Positions 1 through 7,984 of a stretch of DNA of 64,000 bases are shown piece after piece. The position numbers and the translations under genes are program-made. Under the pieces are notes generated by a model. It made no database searches and was not told the origin of the DNA. It was given only the letters and a program-made list of their open reading frames with translations. Source of the DNA: Vicinamibacterales bacterium (GTDB taxonomy: Bacteria > Acidobacteriota > Vicinamibacteria > Vicinamibacterales > UBA8438); assembly GCA_958296065.1 (NCBI GenBank), contig CATQHX010000023.1, positions 1-64,000 on the forward strand, read 5' to 3'. Within the stretch, counting starts at the first letter, position 1. Each line of letters begins with the position of its first letter.

Positions 1-348
1 CCCGTGTAGCGCAGCTCGGCGAACTCGACGTCGGTCAGGATGCCCGCCCGCCGCCACAACCGGGCGAACAGGACCACGGTGAGCATGCTGCCCAGTGCCG
101 CGTTCCACCACAGCCAGATCCCGGCGATGCCGCCTGAGCGCGACGATACCGGTGACGGCGAGCGGCGTGTCCGCGGCAAACGTTGTCGCGACCATGGAGG
201 TGCCGGCCATCCACCACGGCAGATCGCGGCCCGAGAGAAAGAACTGCGAGAGACTGCGTCCGGAACGTCGGCCGTACGCGATCCCCAGCGCGACCGGCGC
301 AACCAGCGCGAGAACCAGCACCAGCCAGTCTGCTGCGGTCAGGGTCAT
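1..348 (-). CDS. Sodium:solute symporter, N-terminal part (cut by window edge, apparent frameshift)
   Basis: The ATG at 348-346 overlaps the TGA of the upstream serine hydrolase (tcat at 345-348). The first ~65 residues read as a classic SSS-family N-terminus: a first membrane helix, then GRSLSQFFLSGRDLPWWMAG and TTFAADTPLAVTG. After about position 136 the family-like sequence (GIAGIWLWWN, then LTVVLFARLWRRAGILTDVEF) continues only in another frame, as if one G had been added near 133-136. It is either a sequencing error or a broken gene; the rest lies outside the window. It would be the second symporter of the murQ operon. The substrate is not readable from sequence. Confidence 0.75.
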   Translation of the reverse strand, partial: MTLTAADWLVLVLALVAPVALGIAYGRRSGRSLSQFFLSGRDLPWWMAGTSMVATTFAADTPLAVTGIVALRRHRRDLAVVERGTGQHAHRGPVRPVVAAGGHPDRRRVRRAALHG

Positions 349-1403
349 GGTGCGCCCGAGGTCATGACCGCATCGTGGAATGCGGGTCGCACGGCGAGAA
401 TCGCCTCGTTGGAACGCGAGGGATGCACCCGGTTCGTCAACAGCACGAAGTACCGATCGGCAGCCGGGTCGATCCAGAGCGAGGTCCCGGTAAACCCGGT
501 GTGTCCTATCGATTCCGGGGACAGCCTGGTCCCGCATGATGAGGTCGGAAGCATGGTGTCCCAGCCGAGAGCGCGCGAGCTCCCCGGCACGGTCGTCCGG
601 CGACGGAAGAGATCGAACGTCGTGTGCGACGCCAGCGGACCGTCACCACGAATGCCGGCAAGCACATCCCGCGCGAAGCGCCCGATCGCGCCGGCGGTGC
701 CGAAGAGCCCCGCGTGTCCCGCCGCGCCGCCGAGGGCCCAGGCGTTCTCGTCGTGCACCTCGCCGACCAGCGTGCGGCCTCTCCAGGGATCCCGCTCGGT
801 GGGCGCGCTGCGCGGGCGCCACTCGGGCGGCGGGTGGAACCGAAGGTCGCCCCAGCCGCGGCCCGCCGCAATCGCCTCGAACTGCGCCGGCAATCCTTTC
901 CCTTCAGGATCGCGGTCCGCCAGAATGAACCCGAGCAGGATGAAGCCGAGATCGCTGTAGACCGACTCGCTGCGCGGTGCGTACTCCAGCGGCAGCCCGC
1001 ATATGGCGGGTTCGAACTCGACGCGCTTCAGGTGATCGCGGTAGAAGGGCAGGTGCGCCGTGAGACCCGAAGCATGCTCCAGCAGGTCGCGCACCGTCAC
1101 CAGTTCGCGATCCGCCCCGCGCCACGCGCGGAGAGCCGCCGCCAACGGCAGGCCGAGCGGGGTCAGCCCCGCATCGGCATGGCGCATCGCCAGGGTCGTG
1201 GTTGCGATGACCTTCGTCAGCGAAGCCAGGTCGAAGATCGTCTCCGCCTTCGCGGACGGACTGTCCGCCTCGTAGGTCAGCCGCCCGGTGGCATGTTGCC
1301 AGAGGCACCCCGAGCCCGTGCCCACTTCCGCCACCGCGGCAGGGAAGGCTCCGGCATCGACCGCGTCATCCAGAATCCGTGCTGCCGCTGCGAAACCGCT
1401 CAT
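345..1403 (-). CDS. Serine hydrolase of the beta-lactamase / DD-peptidase fold
   Basis: A 352-residue class C beta-lactamase-like serine hydrolase. Visible motifs in order are SLTK (Ser61, Lys64), the YSD variant of the YxN motif (Tyr149-Asp151) and HTG (301-303). No clear signal peptide is seen, so a cytoplasmic role is possible. The start ATG at 1403 overlaps the stop of the upstream symporter by four bases (tcat at 1400-1403), showing translational coupling. Placement between murQ and two symporters suggests cleavage of a muropeptide, peptide or amino-sugar conjugate. This is inference from context; an esterase or D-aminopeptidase role is equally possible. Confidence 0.88.
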   Translation of the reverse strand: MSGFAAAARILDDAVDAGAFPAAVAEVGTGSGCLWQHATGRLTYEADSPSAKAETIFDLASLTKVIATTTLAMRHADAGLTPLGLPLAAALRAWRGADRELVTVRDLLEHASGLTAHLPFYRDHLKRVEFEPAICGLPLEYAPRSESVYSDLGFILLGFILADRDPEGKGLPAQFEAIAAGRGWGDLRFHPPPEWRPRSAPTERDPWRGRTLVGEVHDENAWALGGAAGHAGLFGTAGAIGRFARDVLAGIRGDGPLASHTTFDLFRRRTTVPGSSRALGWDTMLPTSSCGTRLSPESIGHTGFTGTSLWIDPAADRYFVLLTNRVHPSRSNEAILAVRPAFHDAVMTSGAP

Positions 1404-2902
1404 TCCGAGTTCCCGAATCCAGCCATCCGGCGAACGCGGTCCGCGGAGCAGCCGGCGCCGACAGTGGCGGCCGAGCCGACCAGCACGTACCATTGCCAGG
1501 AGAGGTCGGTCAGCAGACTCACCGCCGCAATTGTAACCAGGCCCACGGCGAGCCCGAAGATCCCGACTCCGGGGGTCGGCCGGGCAACGAGCACGCTGAG
1601 CAGGAAGACCCCGAGCATCAGACCGCCGCTGAAGAACTGCACCGCGAGCACGTCGTCGATGACCCGTTGCGATACGCCGATGGCCGCGACCGCGACGCCT
1701 ACCTGCACCATCGCCCAGGCGACGGTGGCCCACCGCGAAACCCGCAGTGCGTCCTTTTCGGAACGTCCGCGGCCCGCGAGATAGAAGTCGCCGACGGTGG
1801 ACGCCGCCGAGGAATTCAAGGACGAAGACAACGTCGACATGGCGGCCGCCACCACCGCCGCCAGGAGCAGTCCGCGGAGCCCCGGCGGTAGCTGGGTCAT
1901 CAGAAAGAGCGGAAAGACACGATCGTGCTGCACGGTCCCGTCGACGGTAATAGGGACCAGCGCCGGCGACTCGCCGGCCGCGTAGAAGGACCAGAGCAGT
2001 ACGCCGATTCCCAGAAACACCGCGAACTGGAAGAAGACGAGCACACCGCTCGTGATGAGTGCCAGTCGCGCCTCCGCCAGGGAGCGGGTGCAAAGATAAC
2101 GTTGCACGAACATCTGGTCCGTGCCGTGAGTGGACGCGATGAAGACCGCTCCGCCGAGGACGCCGGACCAGAACGTGTAGTCCCGGGCCAGATCCCAGGC
2201 GAAGTCGAAGATGACCAGCTTGCCCGCCGCGTGCGCCGATGACACCGCCTCCCAGCCGCCCTCCGGCAGACCGGCGAGCAGAATTGCGATGGCGAGGAAC
2301 GCACCGGTCAGATAGACCCCGAGCTGGACGACGTCCATCCAGACCACCGCGGCCATGCCGCCCAGCCAGGTGTAGGCGAGCGTGACGGCGGCAATGATCA
2401 GGATGGCCACGATTACAACCGTCGCCTGCGACAGACCTGCGAGTCCGATCGCATCCGCGGCCGTGGCGAGCATGGCGGCCAGCACCAGAGCGGTCGCGAA
2501 CAGGCGCAGTCCATCGGCGAGGTTGCGGGTCAGAAGGAAAACCACCGCCGCACACTGACCGAACGCGCGACCGACCCGCTCCGCGAGCAATTGATACGCT
2601 GAAAGAAGCTCGCGGCTGAAGTAGGCCGGGAGCAGGACGACCGCCACGAGAACACGACCGACGAGATAGCCAAGGGCGAGTTGCAGGAATGTCAGGTTGC
2701 CGCCGAAGGCAAAACCCGGAACGCTGACGACGGTGACCGTGCTCGTCTCCGTCGCGACTATCGAGCCCATGACGGCCCACCACGGCAGGCGTCGGTCGGT
2801 CAGGTAATACTCGCGCAGCGTCGTGCGGCCGCGTGCGAACCGGCGTCCTCCCCAGACCGCCAGAGCGAGATACGCGATGACGACCGTCAGGTCGAGCAGC
2901 AT
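1400..2902 (-). CDS. Sodium:solute symporter (SSS family)
   Basis: A 500-residue polytopic membrane protein with the hallmarks of the SSS/SLC5 family: an N-terminal helix followed by YYLTDRRLPWW and GSIVATETSTVTVVSVPG, later THGTDQMFVQRYL, and AAMSTLSSSLNSSA, which holds the conserved small/hydroxyl residues of the sodium site. About 13 hydrophobic helices are expected and consistent with the length. It starts three bases after the murQ stop and overlaps the serine hydrolase start. In this operon a likely cargo is a cell-wall sugar, anhydro-muropeptide or peptide, but no substrate can be assigned from sequence. Confidence 0.93.
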   Translation of the reverse strand: MLLDLTVVIAYLALAVWGGRRFARGRTTLREYYLTDRRLPWWAVMGSIVATETSTVTVVSVPGFAFGGNLTFLQLALGYLVGRVLVAVVLLPAYFSRELLSAYQLLAERVGRAFGQCAAVVFLLTRNLADGLRLFATALVLAAMLATAADAIGLAGLSQATVVIVAILIIAAVTLAYTWLGGMAAVVWMDVVQLGVYLTGAFLAIAILLAGLPEGGWEAVSSAHAAGKLVIFDFAWDLARDYTFWSGVLGGAVFIASTHGTDQMFVQRYLCTRSLAEARLALITSGVLVFFQFAVFLGIGVLLWSFYAAGESPALVPITVDGTVQHDRVFPLFLMTQLPPGLRGLLLAAVVAAAMSTLSSSLNSSAASTVGDFYLAGRGRSEKDALRVSRWATVAWAMVQVGVAVAAIGVSQRVIDDVLAVQFFSGGLMLGVFLLSVLVARPTPGVGIFGLAVGLVTIAAVSLLTDLSWQWYVLVGSAATVGAGCSADRVRRMAGFGNSE

Positions 2903-2905
2903 CCG

Positions 2906-3844
2906 TCACCGCGGCTCGATCGAGTTGCGCAGCCGGCCGTCGATCTCCTCGCCGATCGCCGCGCGCACAGAGTCATTCGCCTGCTTCAGACGCGCCACCG
3001 CCTCGGGGTAGCCGATATCGGCATGGGCCATGACGATGCCGGCCTTCACGTTCCAGCGGGCCTGCTTGAGCAACTCGCCCGCCTCCTCGTGGTCGAGACC
3101 CGTCGCGGTCGTGATGATGCGGCGCGCACGGTCGCGCGCCTTCTCGGAGCCGGCGTCCACGTCGACCATGAGGTTGCCGTAGGTCTTGCCCAGGTGCACC
3201 ATCACTACTGTCGTCAGCATGTTCAGCACCATCTTGGTTGCCGTGCCGGCCTTCAGGCGGGTGGAGCCCGCGATGACTTCCGGCCCCACCGCGGGCGAAA
3301 TGACGATGTCGACGAAGGTCTGCAACTCGGTTCCGGGCCAACACGTCACGAAGATGATCTTGACCCCGTTCCGGCGCGCGCGAGTCAGGGCTCCGCGAAC
3401 GAACTGCGTCATCCCGCTCGCCGATATTCCCACCAGCACGTCCTTGCGTGTCGGATGCAGGCGAGCGACGGCTCGGGCGCCCTCCTCGAAGTTGTCCTCC
3501 ACCCCCGCCTGCGACCGGAAGAAGGCCGATCTGCCGCCCGCCATGATTGCCTGTACGAGGTGTTCCGGGGTGCTGAACGTCGGTCTCATCTCCGCCGCTT
3601 CGAGAACACCCAGCCGGCCACTTGTGCCCGCGCCGACGAAGATGAGGCGCCCGCCCTTCTGCAACGAGGCGGTAATCAGGTCCGAGGCGGTCGCGATGCG
3701 GGCCTTCTCGCGAGCCACCGCCGTGAGGATCCTGCGATCCTCGCGCATCATCAGCGCGATCATCTCTTCGGTGGACGCCTGGTCCAGAGTGAGGCTGGCG
3801 GGGTTGATGGCTTCGGTCGGAAGGTCCTTCCACTTGGAGGGCAT
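2906..3844 (-). CDS. murQ: N-acetylmuramic acid 6-phosphate etherase
   Basis: 312 residues, the usual MurQ length. MurQ removes the D-lactyl ether from MurNAc-6-phosphate to give GlcNAc-6-phosphate in cytoplasmic cell-wall recycling. The SIS sugar-phosphate fold is clear: GAGTSGRLGVLEAAE (about 71-85, including the expected catalytic Glu85), GISASGMTQFV, and the TRLKAGTATKMVLNML stretch typical of MurQ. The C-terminus has the short ARLKQANDSVRAAI helix of the family. An AGAGGTGAG ribosome site lies eight bases before the ATG. It is the first gene of a four-gene minus-strand operon with two SSS transporters and a serine hydrolase. Confidence 0.96.
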   Translation of the reverse strand: MPSKWKDLPTEAINPASLTLDQASTEEMIALMMREDRRILTAVAREKARIATASDLITASLQKGGRLIFVGAGTSGRLGVLEAAEMRPTFSTPEHLVQAIMAGGRSAFFRSQAGVEDNFEEGARAVARLHPTRKDVLVGISASGMTQFVRGALTRARRNGVKIIFVTCWPGTELQTFVDIVISPAVGPEVIAGSTRLKAGTATKMVLNMLTTVVMVHLGKTYGNLMVDVDAGSEKARDRARRIITTATGLDHEEAGELLKQARWNVKAGIVMAHADIGYPEAVARLKQANDSVRAAIGEEIDGRLRNSIEPR

Positions 3845-3920
3845 GCGAAAGACTCACCTCTGGTCGTCACGGACTCTCGCGGCACCGGGCACGACTGGCC
3901 GGGGCTCGTCGCGGCATCTG

Positions 3921-3950
3921 TTGACGGTGCGGAGAAGGACGGGGTATAAA
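3921..3950 (+). promoter_or_regulatory. Sigma-70-type promoter of the hom-thrC-lysC operon
   Basis: TTGACG at 3921-3926 and TATAAA at 3945-3950 are separated by 18 bases. Transcription would begin near 3957, leaving a leader of about 165-195 bases before hom. This is the best promoter-like pair in the murQ-hom divergent region. Confidence 0.6.
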
Positions 3951-3998
3951 GATCGATTGCGTCGTGACCAGTGGTCCGTCATGTGAAGCGCCAATGCC

Positions 3999-4070
3999 AT
4001 GCTGACCGGTAGCCCATCCATGATCCCTGGCCGGACCGCGCCGATGGGCGGGGGCTCGGAGGGCGGATGA
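3999..4070 (+). other. Possible 23-residue leader peptide ORF
   Basis: An ATG at 3999 opens a 23-codon frame ending in TGA at 4068-4070, which falls inside the 5' arm of the putative antiterminator (4063-4070). The peptide has two Thr, one Ile and two internal Met codons but no dense run of regulatory codons, and no good ribosome site precedes it. Ribosome-controlled attenuation is therefore only one option; it may not be translated. Confidence 0.25.
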
Positions 4071-4134
4071 GGCAGCCGGCACATTGTAGTGATCCCTGGG
4101 CCATCATCCGCAAGCAAGGGTGATGGCCTTTTTT
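4063..4134 (+). terminator. Candidate transcription attenuator ahead of hom
   Basis: Terminator: GGCCATCA (4099-4106) pairs perfectly with TGATGGCC (4121-4128) and is followed by six T (4129-4134), a textbook intrinsic terminator. Competing hairpin: GCGGATGA (4063-4070) is perfectly complementary to TCATCCGC (4104-4111), extendable by GGC/GCC across a one-base bulge, which would consume the terminator's 5' arm. The 10-mer TGATCCCTGG also occurs twice, at 4021-4030 and 4090-4099. Together these look like an on/off leader controlling the aspartate-family operon. Confidence 0.6.
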
Positions 4135-5421
4135 CTGAACGGCAGTATTTCCTTGGTCAGAGTCGCCCTGGTCGGATTCGGAACGGTGGGGCAGTCGGTG
4201 GCCCGTTTCCTGTGTGACGGAGCTCGACGACCGCTCGCCCTGTCCCACGTCTGCAACCGGCGTGTCGAGCGCAAGGTAGTCGACTGGGTGCCCCCGACGG
4301 TCACCTGGACATCCGACTTCGAGGATGTTCTGCGCTCCGACGCGGACGTCGTGGTCGAGGTCATCGGCGGTCTGGAACCGGCGGGCGACTGGATACGGAG
4401 GGCTCTCGAGGCGGGAAAGTCGGTTGTAACCGCGAACAAGCAGGTGATGGCCCATATGGGGTCCGACCTGTTGCAGACTGCCGCGGAGCAGGAGCGCCAC
4501 CTGCTCTTCGAGGCGGCGGTCGCCGGTGGCATTCCCATCATCAGGTCCGTGCGGGAAGGGCTGGCGGGCGACCGGCTGCGTCGTGTGCTCGGTGTTCTCA
4601 ACGGTACCTGCAACTACATGCTGACACGCATGGAAGCGGACCGGGTATCCTTCGACGAGGCGCTACGGGAGGCGCAAGAGTGCGGTTACGCCGAAGCGGA
4701 CCCGACCGCGGACGTCGACGGCGGAGATGCCCAGGCCAAGTTGGCGATTCTCTCGGCAGTCGGTCTCGGACGGCGCATCGCCACCGGGACGATCCCGCTA
4801 CGGTCGATTCGGCCCGTTGAAGCGGTCGACTTCACCTATGCCCGGCGCCTCGGTTGCACCATACGCCAGGTGTCCCGCGCGGAAGTGCTGGACGGCGGTG
4901 CCGACGTTACCGCTTCGGTCCAGCCGATGCTTGTACCCCTGACGTCCCCGCTCGCGCGTGCCGAGGGCAGCCAGAACGTGGTGATCGTGGACGGCGCCTA
5001 CGGAGGTGAGACTGCTTTCCGCGGATTCGGCGCCGGCGGCGAGCCCACCGCCGTGGCCGTCGTCTCCGACCTCGAGGCAATCGCGCGTGCCGGCCCGATC
5101 GCGCCCCGGCGCTGGCAGCGAACGGAAGATGCACGAGTTGCGGTCGACTTCGAAGCACCTCAATACATGCGGTTCGTCATCGTGGACCGGCCCGGCATCA
5201 TCGCTTCGCTCGCCGAGGTCTTCTTGCGGCACGGACTCAACATCGACTCGGTACTGCAGGAACCCGACTGGCCGAAGTCGGCTTTGCCCTTCGTCGTGAC
5301 CCTCGAGCCCTGCGGTTCCGGAGCCGCGCAGGCGGCTCTGGCGGAGATCGAGGCGTTCGACTTCCATGCGCGGCCGCCGGTCTGGATGCCGATTCTGCCG
5401 CGTGGAGAACGCTGCCCATGA
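4120..5421 (+). CDS. hom: Homoserine dehydrogenase with C-terminal ACT domain
   Basis: Reduces aspartate semialdehyde to homoserine, the branch point to threonine and methionine. The protein has an N-terminal Rossmann motif GFGTVG, the conserved TANKQ segment, GGIPIIRSVREGLAGD and NGTCNYMLTRM, and ends with an ACT domain (VDRPGIIASLAEVFLRHGLN) expected to bind a feedback amino acid. Length (433 residues as drawn) is normal. The start is uncertain: GTG 4120 or ATG 4123 would lie inside the terminator hairpin, and family alignment would favour a start just before LVRVALVGFG, for example TTG at 4153. The stop overlaps thrC by four bases. Confidence 0.95.
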   Translation: MMAFFLNGSISLVRVALVGFGTVGQSVARFLCDGARRPLALSHVCNRRVERKVVDWVPPTVTWTSDFEDVLRSDADVVVEVIGGLEPAGDWIRRALEAGKSVVTANKQVMAHMGSDLLQTAAEQERHLLFEAAVAGGIPIIRSVREGLAGDRLRRVLGVLNGTCNYMLTRMEADRVSFDEALREAQECGYAEADPTADVDGGDAQAKLAILSAVGLGRRIATGTIPLRSIRPVEAVDFTYARRLGCTIRQVSRAEVLDGGADVTASVQPMLVPLTSPLARAEGSQNVVIVDGAYGGETAFRGFGAGGEPTAVAVVSDLEAIARAGPIAPRRWQRTEDARVAVDFEAPQYMRFVIVDRPGIIASLAEVFLRHGLNIDSVLQEPDWPKSALPFVVTLEPCGSGAAQAALAEIEAFDFHARPPVWMPILPRGERCP

Positions 5422-6713
5422 GCTACCTCACCGGCCTTCGATGCTCCCTGTGCCAGGCCCCGTTTCCGGCGGAGGCGCTCTACGTCTGCGACCAGTGCCT
5501 TGGTCCGTTGGAGGTGACCTACGATCGCGACGCCATTCGGCGTGCGGTCTCGCGCGAGACCATCGGCTCGCGACCGCCGAGCCTGTGGCGCTACCGCGAA
5601 TTCCTGCCCATCGACGGCGAACCGCGCACCGGGATGGCCTCGGGCTTCACGCCGCTCGTCCGGGCGGACCGACTGGCCGCGGAGCTCGGGATGCGTGAGC
5701 TGTACCTGAAGGACGACTCGGTCAATCACCCGACGCTGTCCTACAAGGACCGCGTCGTTCCCGTTGCGGCGACCCGTGCCTGCGAGCTCGGATTCAGCGT
5801 CTTCGGGTGCGCGTCGACGGGCAACCTCGCCAACAGCGTGGCCGCCCACGCTGCCCGCCTCGGCCTCGACTGCTACGTCTTCATCCCGCGCACGCTCGAG
5901 CCCGGGAAGATCCTCGGGTCCGCGGTAAGCGGACCTCACGTAGTTGCCATCGACGGCAACTACGACGACGTCAACCGCCTCTGTACGCAGGTAGGGGAGC
6001 GCTACGGGTGGGGGTTCGCGAACATAAACCTGCGCGCGTACTACGCCGAGGGAGCGAAGACCTGCGGGTTCGAGGTCGTCGAGCAACTCGGCTGGCGATT
6101 TCCGCAGCATCTCGTCTGTCCCGTCGCGGGCGGGACGCTGCTGCCGCGCATCGGCCGGGGCTTCAACGACCTGCTCGACGCGGGTCTCGTGGAAGGCGAC
6201 CCACCCCGCATTCATGCTGCGCAAGCGGCTGGATGCGCGCCCGTCGTCCATGCCCTCGACGAAGGGCTCGACTATCCGGAACCCGTCAGGCCGAACACCA
6301 TCGCCAAGTCGATCGCCATCGGCAATCCGGCCGACGGATTTCACGTGCTGCGGACGGTGCGTGAGTCCGGTGGCACCGGAGCGGCCGCTACGGACGAGGA
6401 AATCGTCGACGCCATCGGCCTGCTGGCGCGAACCGAGGGCATCTTCACCGAGCCGGCCGGAGGCACGACGCTGGCAGTCACCCGCAAGCTCGTCGAGCGG
6501 GGTGTCATTCCCCGCGACGAAAGCACCGTGGTCTGCATCACCGGAAACGGCTACAAGACCGCCGACGTGATGGCCCCGTCTCTCACCACGCCGACCCAGC
6601 TCGGACGTTCGCTGGCCGAGTTCGAGGCCTTCATGGAAGACCGCCAGCAATCCCGGGCACACCGCCCGCCGGCGGGTTCCGTAACGGCGGGCCATCAACC
6701 GGTATCCGGCTGA
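5418..6713 (+). CDS. thrC: Threonine synthase
   Basis: PLP enzyme converting O-phosphohomoserine to threonine. It begins with a zinc-ribbon-like pair of CxxC motifs (Cys9/12 and Cys24/27), a feature of one threonine synthase class. PLP-binding Lys110 lies in SYKDR, followed by the phosphate-binding STGNLANS loop. The 431-residue length is ordinary. The ATG at 5418 overlaps the hom stop (ATGA), and the next gene starts two bases after its stop, so it is the second gene of a tightly coupled operon. The last ~25 residues are low-complexity and not conserved-looking. Confidence 0.95.
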   Translation: MSYLTGLRCSLCQAPFPAEALYVCDQCLGPLEVTYDRDAIRRAVSRETIGSRPPSLWRYREFLPIDGEPRTGMASGFTPLVRADRLAAELGMRELYLKDDSVNHPTLSYKDRVVPVAATRACELGFSVFGCASTGNLANSVAAHAARLGLDCYVFIPRTLEPGKILGSAVSGPHVVAIDGNYDDVNRLCTQVGERYGWGFANINLRAYYAEGAKTCGFEVVEQLGWRFPQHLVCPVAGGTLLPRIGRGFNDLLDAGLVEGDPPRIHAAQAAGCAPVVHALDEGLDYPEPVRPNTIAKSIAIGNPADGFHVLRTVRESGGTGAAATDEEIVDAIGLLARTEGIFTEPAGGTTLAVTRKLVERGVIPRDESTVVCITGNGYKTADVMAPSLTTPTQLGRSLAEFEAFMEDRQQSRAHRPPAGSVTAGHQPVSG

Positions 6714-6715
6714 CC

Positions 6716-7984
6716 ATGACTCGATCCGAACGGACCGAGATCGTCGCGGCGGAAGGACACCTGGTCGATTCACACCTGCTGAACGCGATCTTCGACAAGG
6801 TCATCGAGCGCCGGGCGCGCTTCGATGTCCTGCGATTCGACATCGGTCGTACCAACGACGAGTACTCCCGCCTGAAGCTGAAGGTAACCGCACCGAACGA
6901 AACCGTCCTCGCCGAGTTGCTCGAGGACCTGATGCCGCTCGGCTGTCATCCGACGCCGGAGCGTGACGCAGTGGTCAAGCGGTCGGAGCACGACGGATGC
7001 GTGCCGGACGACTTCTATTCCACGACCAACCACCGCACCTACGTGCGACACGGCGGACAATGGCTCGAGGTCGAGCGCCAGCGTATGGATGCGGTCGTCG
7101 TGGTCGAGCACGGCCGCGCGGAGTGCCGCAAGCTGAGGGACGTGGCGGCCGGCGATGCGGTCGTCTGCGGCGTCGACGGTATCCGCGTCTCGCCCGAGTT
7201 CCGCGAGCGCGACCGGCTGGGCTTCGCCTTCATGGTGAACGACGTGTCGACGGAGCGGCGCGTGGAGGTCAGCGTCGCCCGGGTGCTGGCGATGATGGAG
7301 GACGTCAAGCGCGGCGGCGGACGCATCGCGTTCGTGGCCGGCCCGGTGGTGGTCCACAGCGGCGGCGTTGCCTACTTCTGCGACCTCATACGCCGTGGCT
7401 TCGTCGATGTGCTGCTGGCCGGCAACGCGCTCGCCGTGCACGATGCCGAGCACGCGCTGTTCGGTACTTCGCTCGGGATAGACCTGAACGCCGGGACGGC
7501 CGTCGAGGAAGGCCACCGCAACCACATGCGGGCCATCAACACCGTCAACCGCGCGGGCGGTCTGCGGGCGGCCGTCGATAGCGGATTGCTGCGTTCCGGG
7601 ATCCTGTACGAGGCGATTCGACACGACGTCGACTACGTGCTGGCGGGCAGCATCCGCGACGACGGACCGCTGCGGGACACCGTCATGGACCTGATCGTGG
7701 CGCAGGATCGGTATGCCGAGGCGCTTCGCGACGTGAGCATGGTCGTCATGCTCTCGACGATGCTGCACAGCATCGGAGTCGGCAACATGCTGCCGTCGCA
7801 TGTGCGCGTGGTGTGCGTCGACATCAACCCCGCCGTGGTGACCAAGCTCGCGGACCGCGGGTCCTCCCAGACGGCCGGCATCGTGACGGACGTCGGGCTG
7901 TTCCTGCACCAACTGACGGCGCAGCTCGGCGCACCGCCGGCCGGATCGCGGCAAGCGGGGCCAGCGAGCGAGGCTCCACGATGA
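6716..7984 (+). CDS. TIGR00300 / LOR-SDH-like protein, probable ornithine cyclodeaminase type
   Basis: A 422-residue protein resembling the TIGR00300 family (LOR/SDH-type). Archaeal members have been reported as NAD-dependent ornithine cyclodeaminases, and the same domain forms the C-terminal half of cyanobacterial AgrE/ArgZ. Recognisable blocks: the N-terminal SHLLNAIFDKVIERRARFDV region, GCHPTPERDAVVKRSEHDGCVPDDFYSTTNH, GPVVVHSGG, LLAGNALAVHDAEHALFGTSLG and DVLAGSIRDDGPL. The arginine dihydrolase domain of ArgZ is absent. It sits between thrC and lysC with ATGA coupling to lysC, an unexpected place for ornithine-proline chemistry. Family membership is fairly secure; the exact substrate is inference. 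Confidence 0.75.
   Translation: MTRSERTEIVAAEGHLVDSHLLNAIFDKVIERRARFDVLRFDIGRTNDEYSRLKLKVTAPNETVLAELLEDLMPLGCHPTPERDAVVKRSEHDGCVPDDFYSTTNHRTYVRHGGQWLEVERQRMDAVVVVEHGRAECRKLRDVAAGDAVVCGVDGIRVSPEFRERDRLGFAFMVNDVSTERRVEVSVARVLAMMEDVKRGGGRIAFVAGPVVVHSGGVAYFCDLIRRGFVDVLLAGNALAVHDAEHALFGTSLGIDLNAGTAVEEGHRNHMRAINTVNRAGGLRAAVDSGLLRSGILYEAIRHDVDYVLAGSIRDDGPLRDTVMDLIVAQDRYAEALRDVSMVVMLSTMLHSIGVGNMLPSHVRVVCVDINPAVVTKLADRGSSQTAGIVTDVGLFLHQLTAQLGAPPAGSRQAGPASEAPR

Noticed and set aside
345-2909. A single 854-codon minus-strand frame running through the symporter region into the serine hydrolase
   Set aside because: Only its last 352 codons look like protein; the first 500 are an Arg/Gly/Pro-rich out-of-frame reading of the symporter gene, a common artefact of high-GC DNA.
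3957-4134. Known riboswitch (SAM, lysine) in the hom leader
   Set aside because: A short GGC-GATG-like resemblance to the SAM-I core was seen, but the conserved core order is missing; kept only as an unclassified attenuator.
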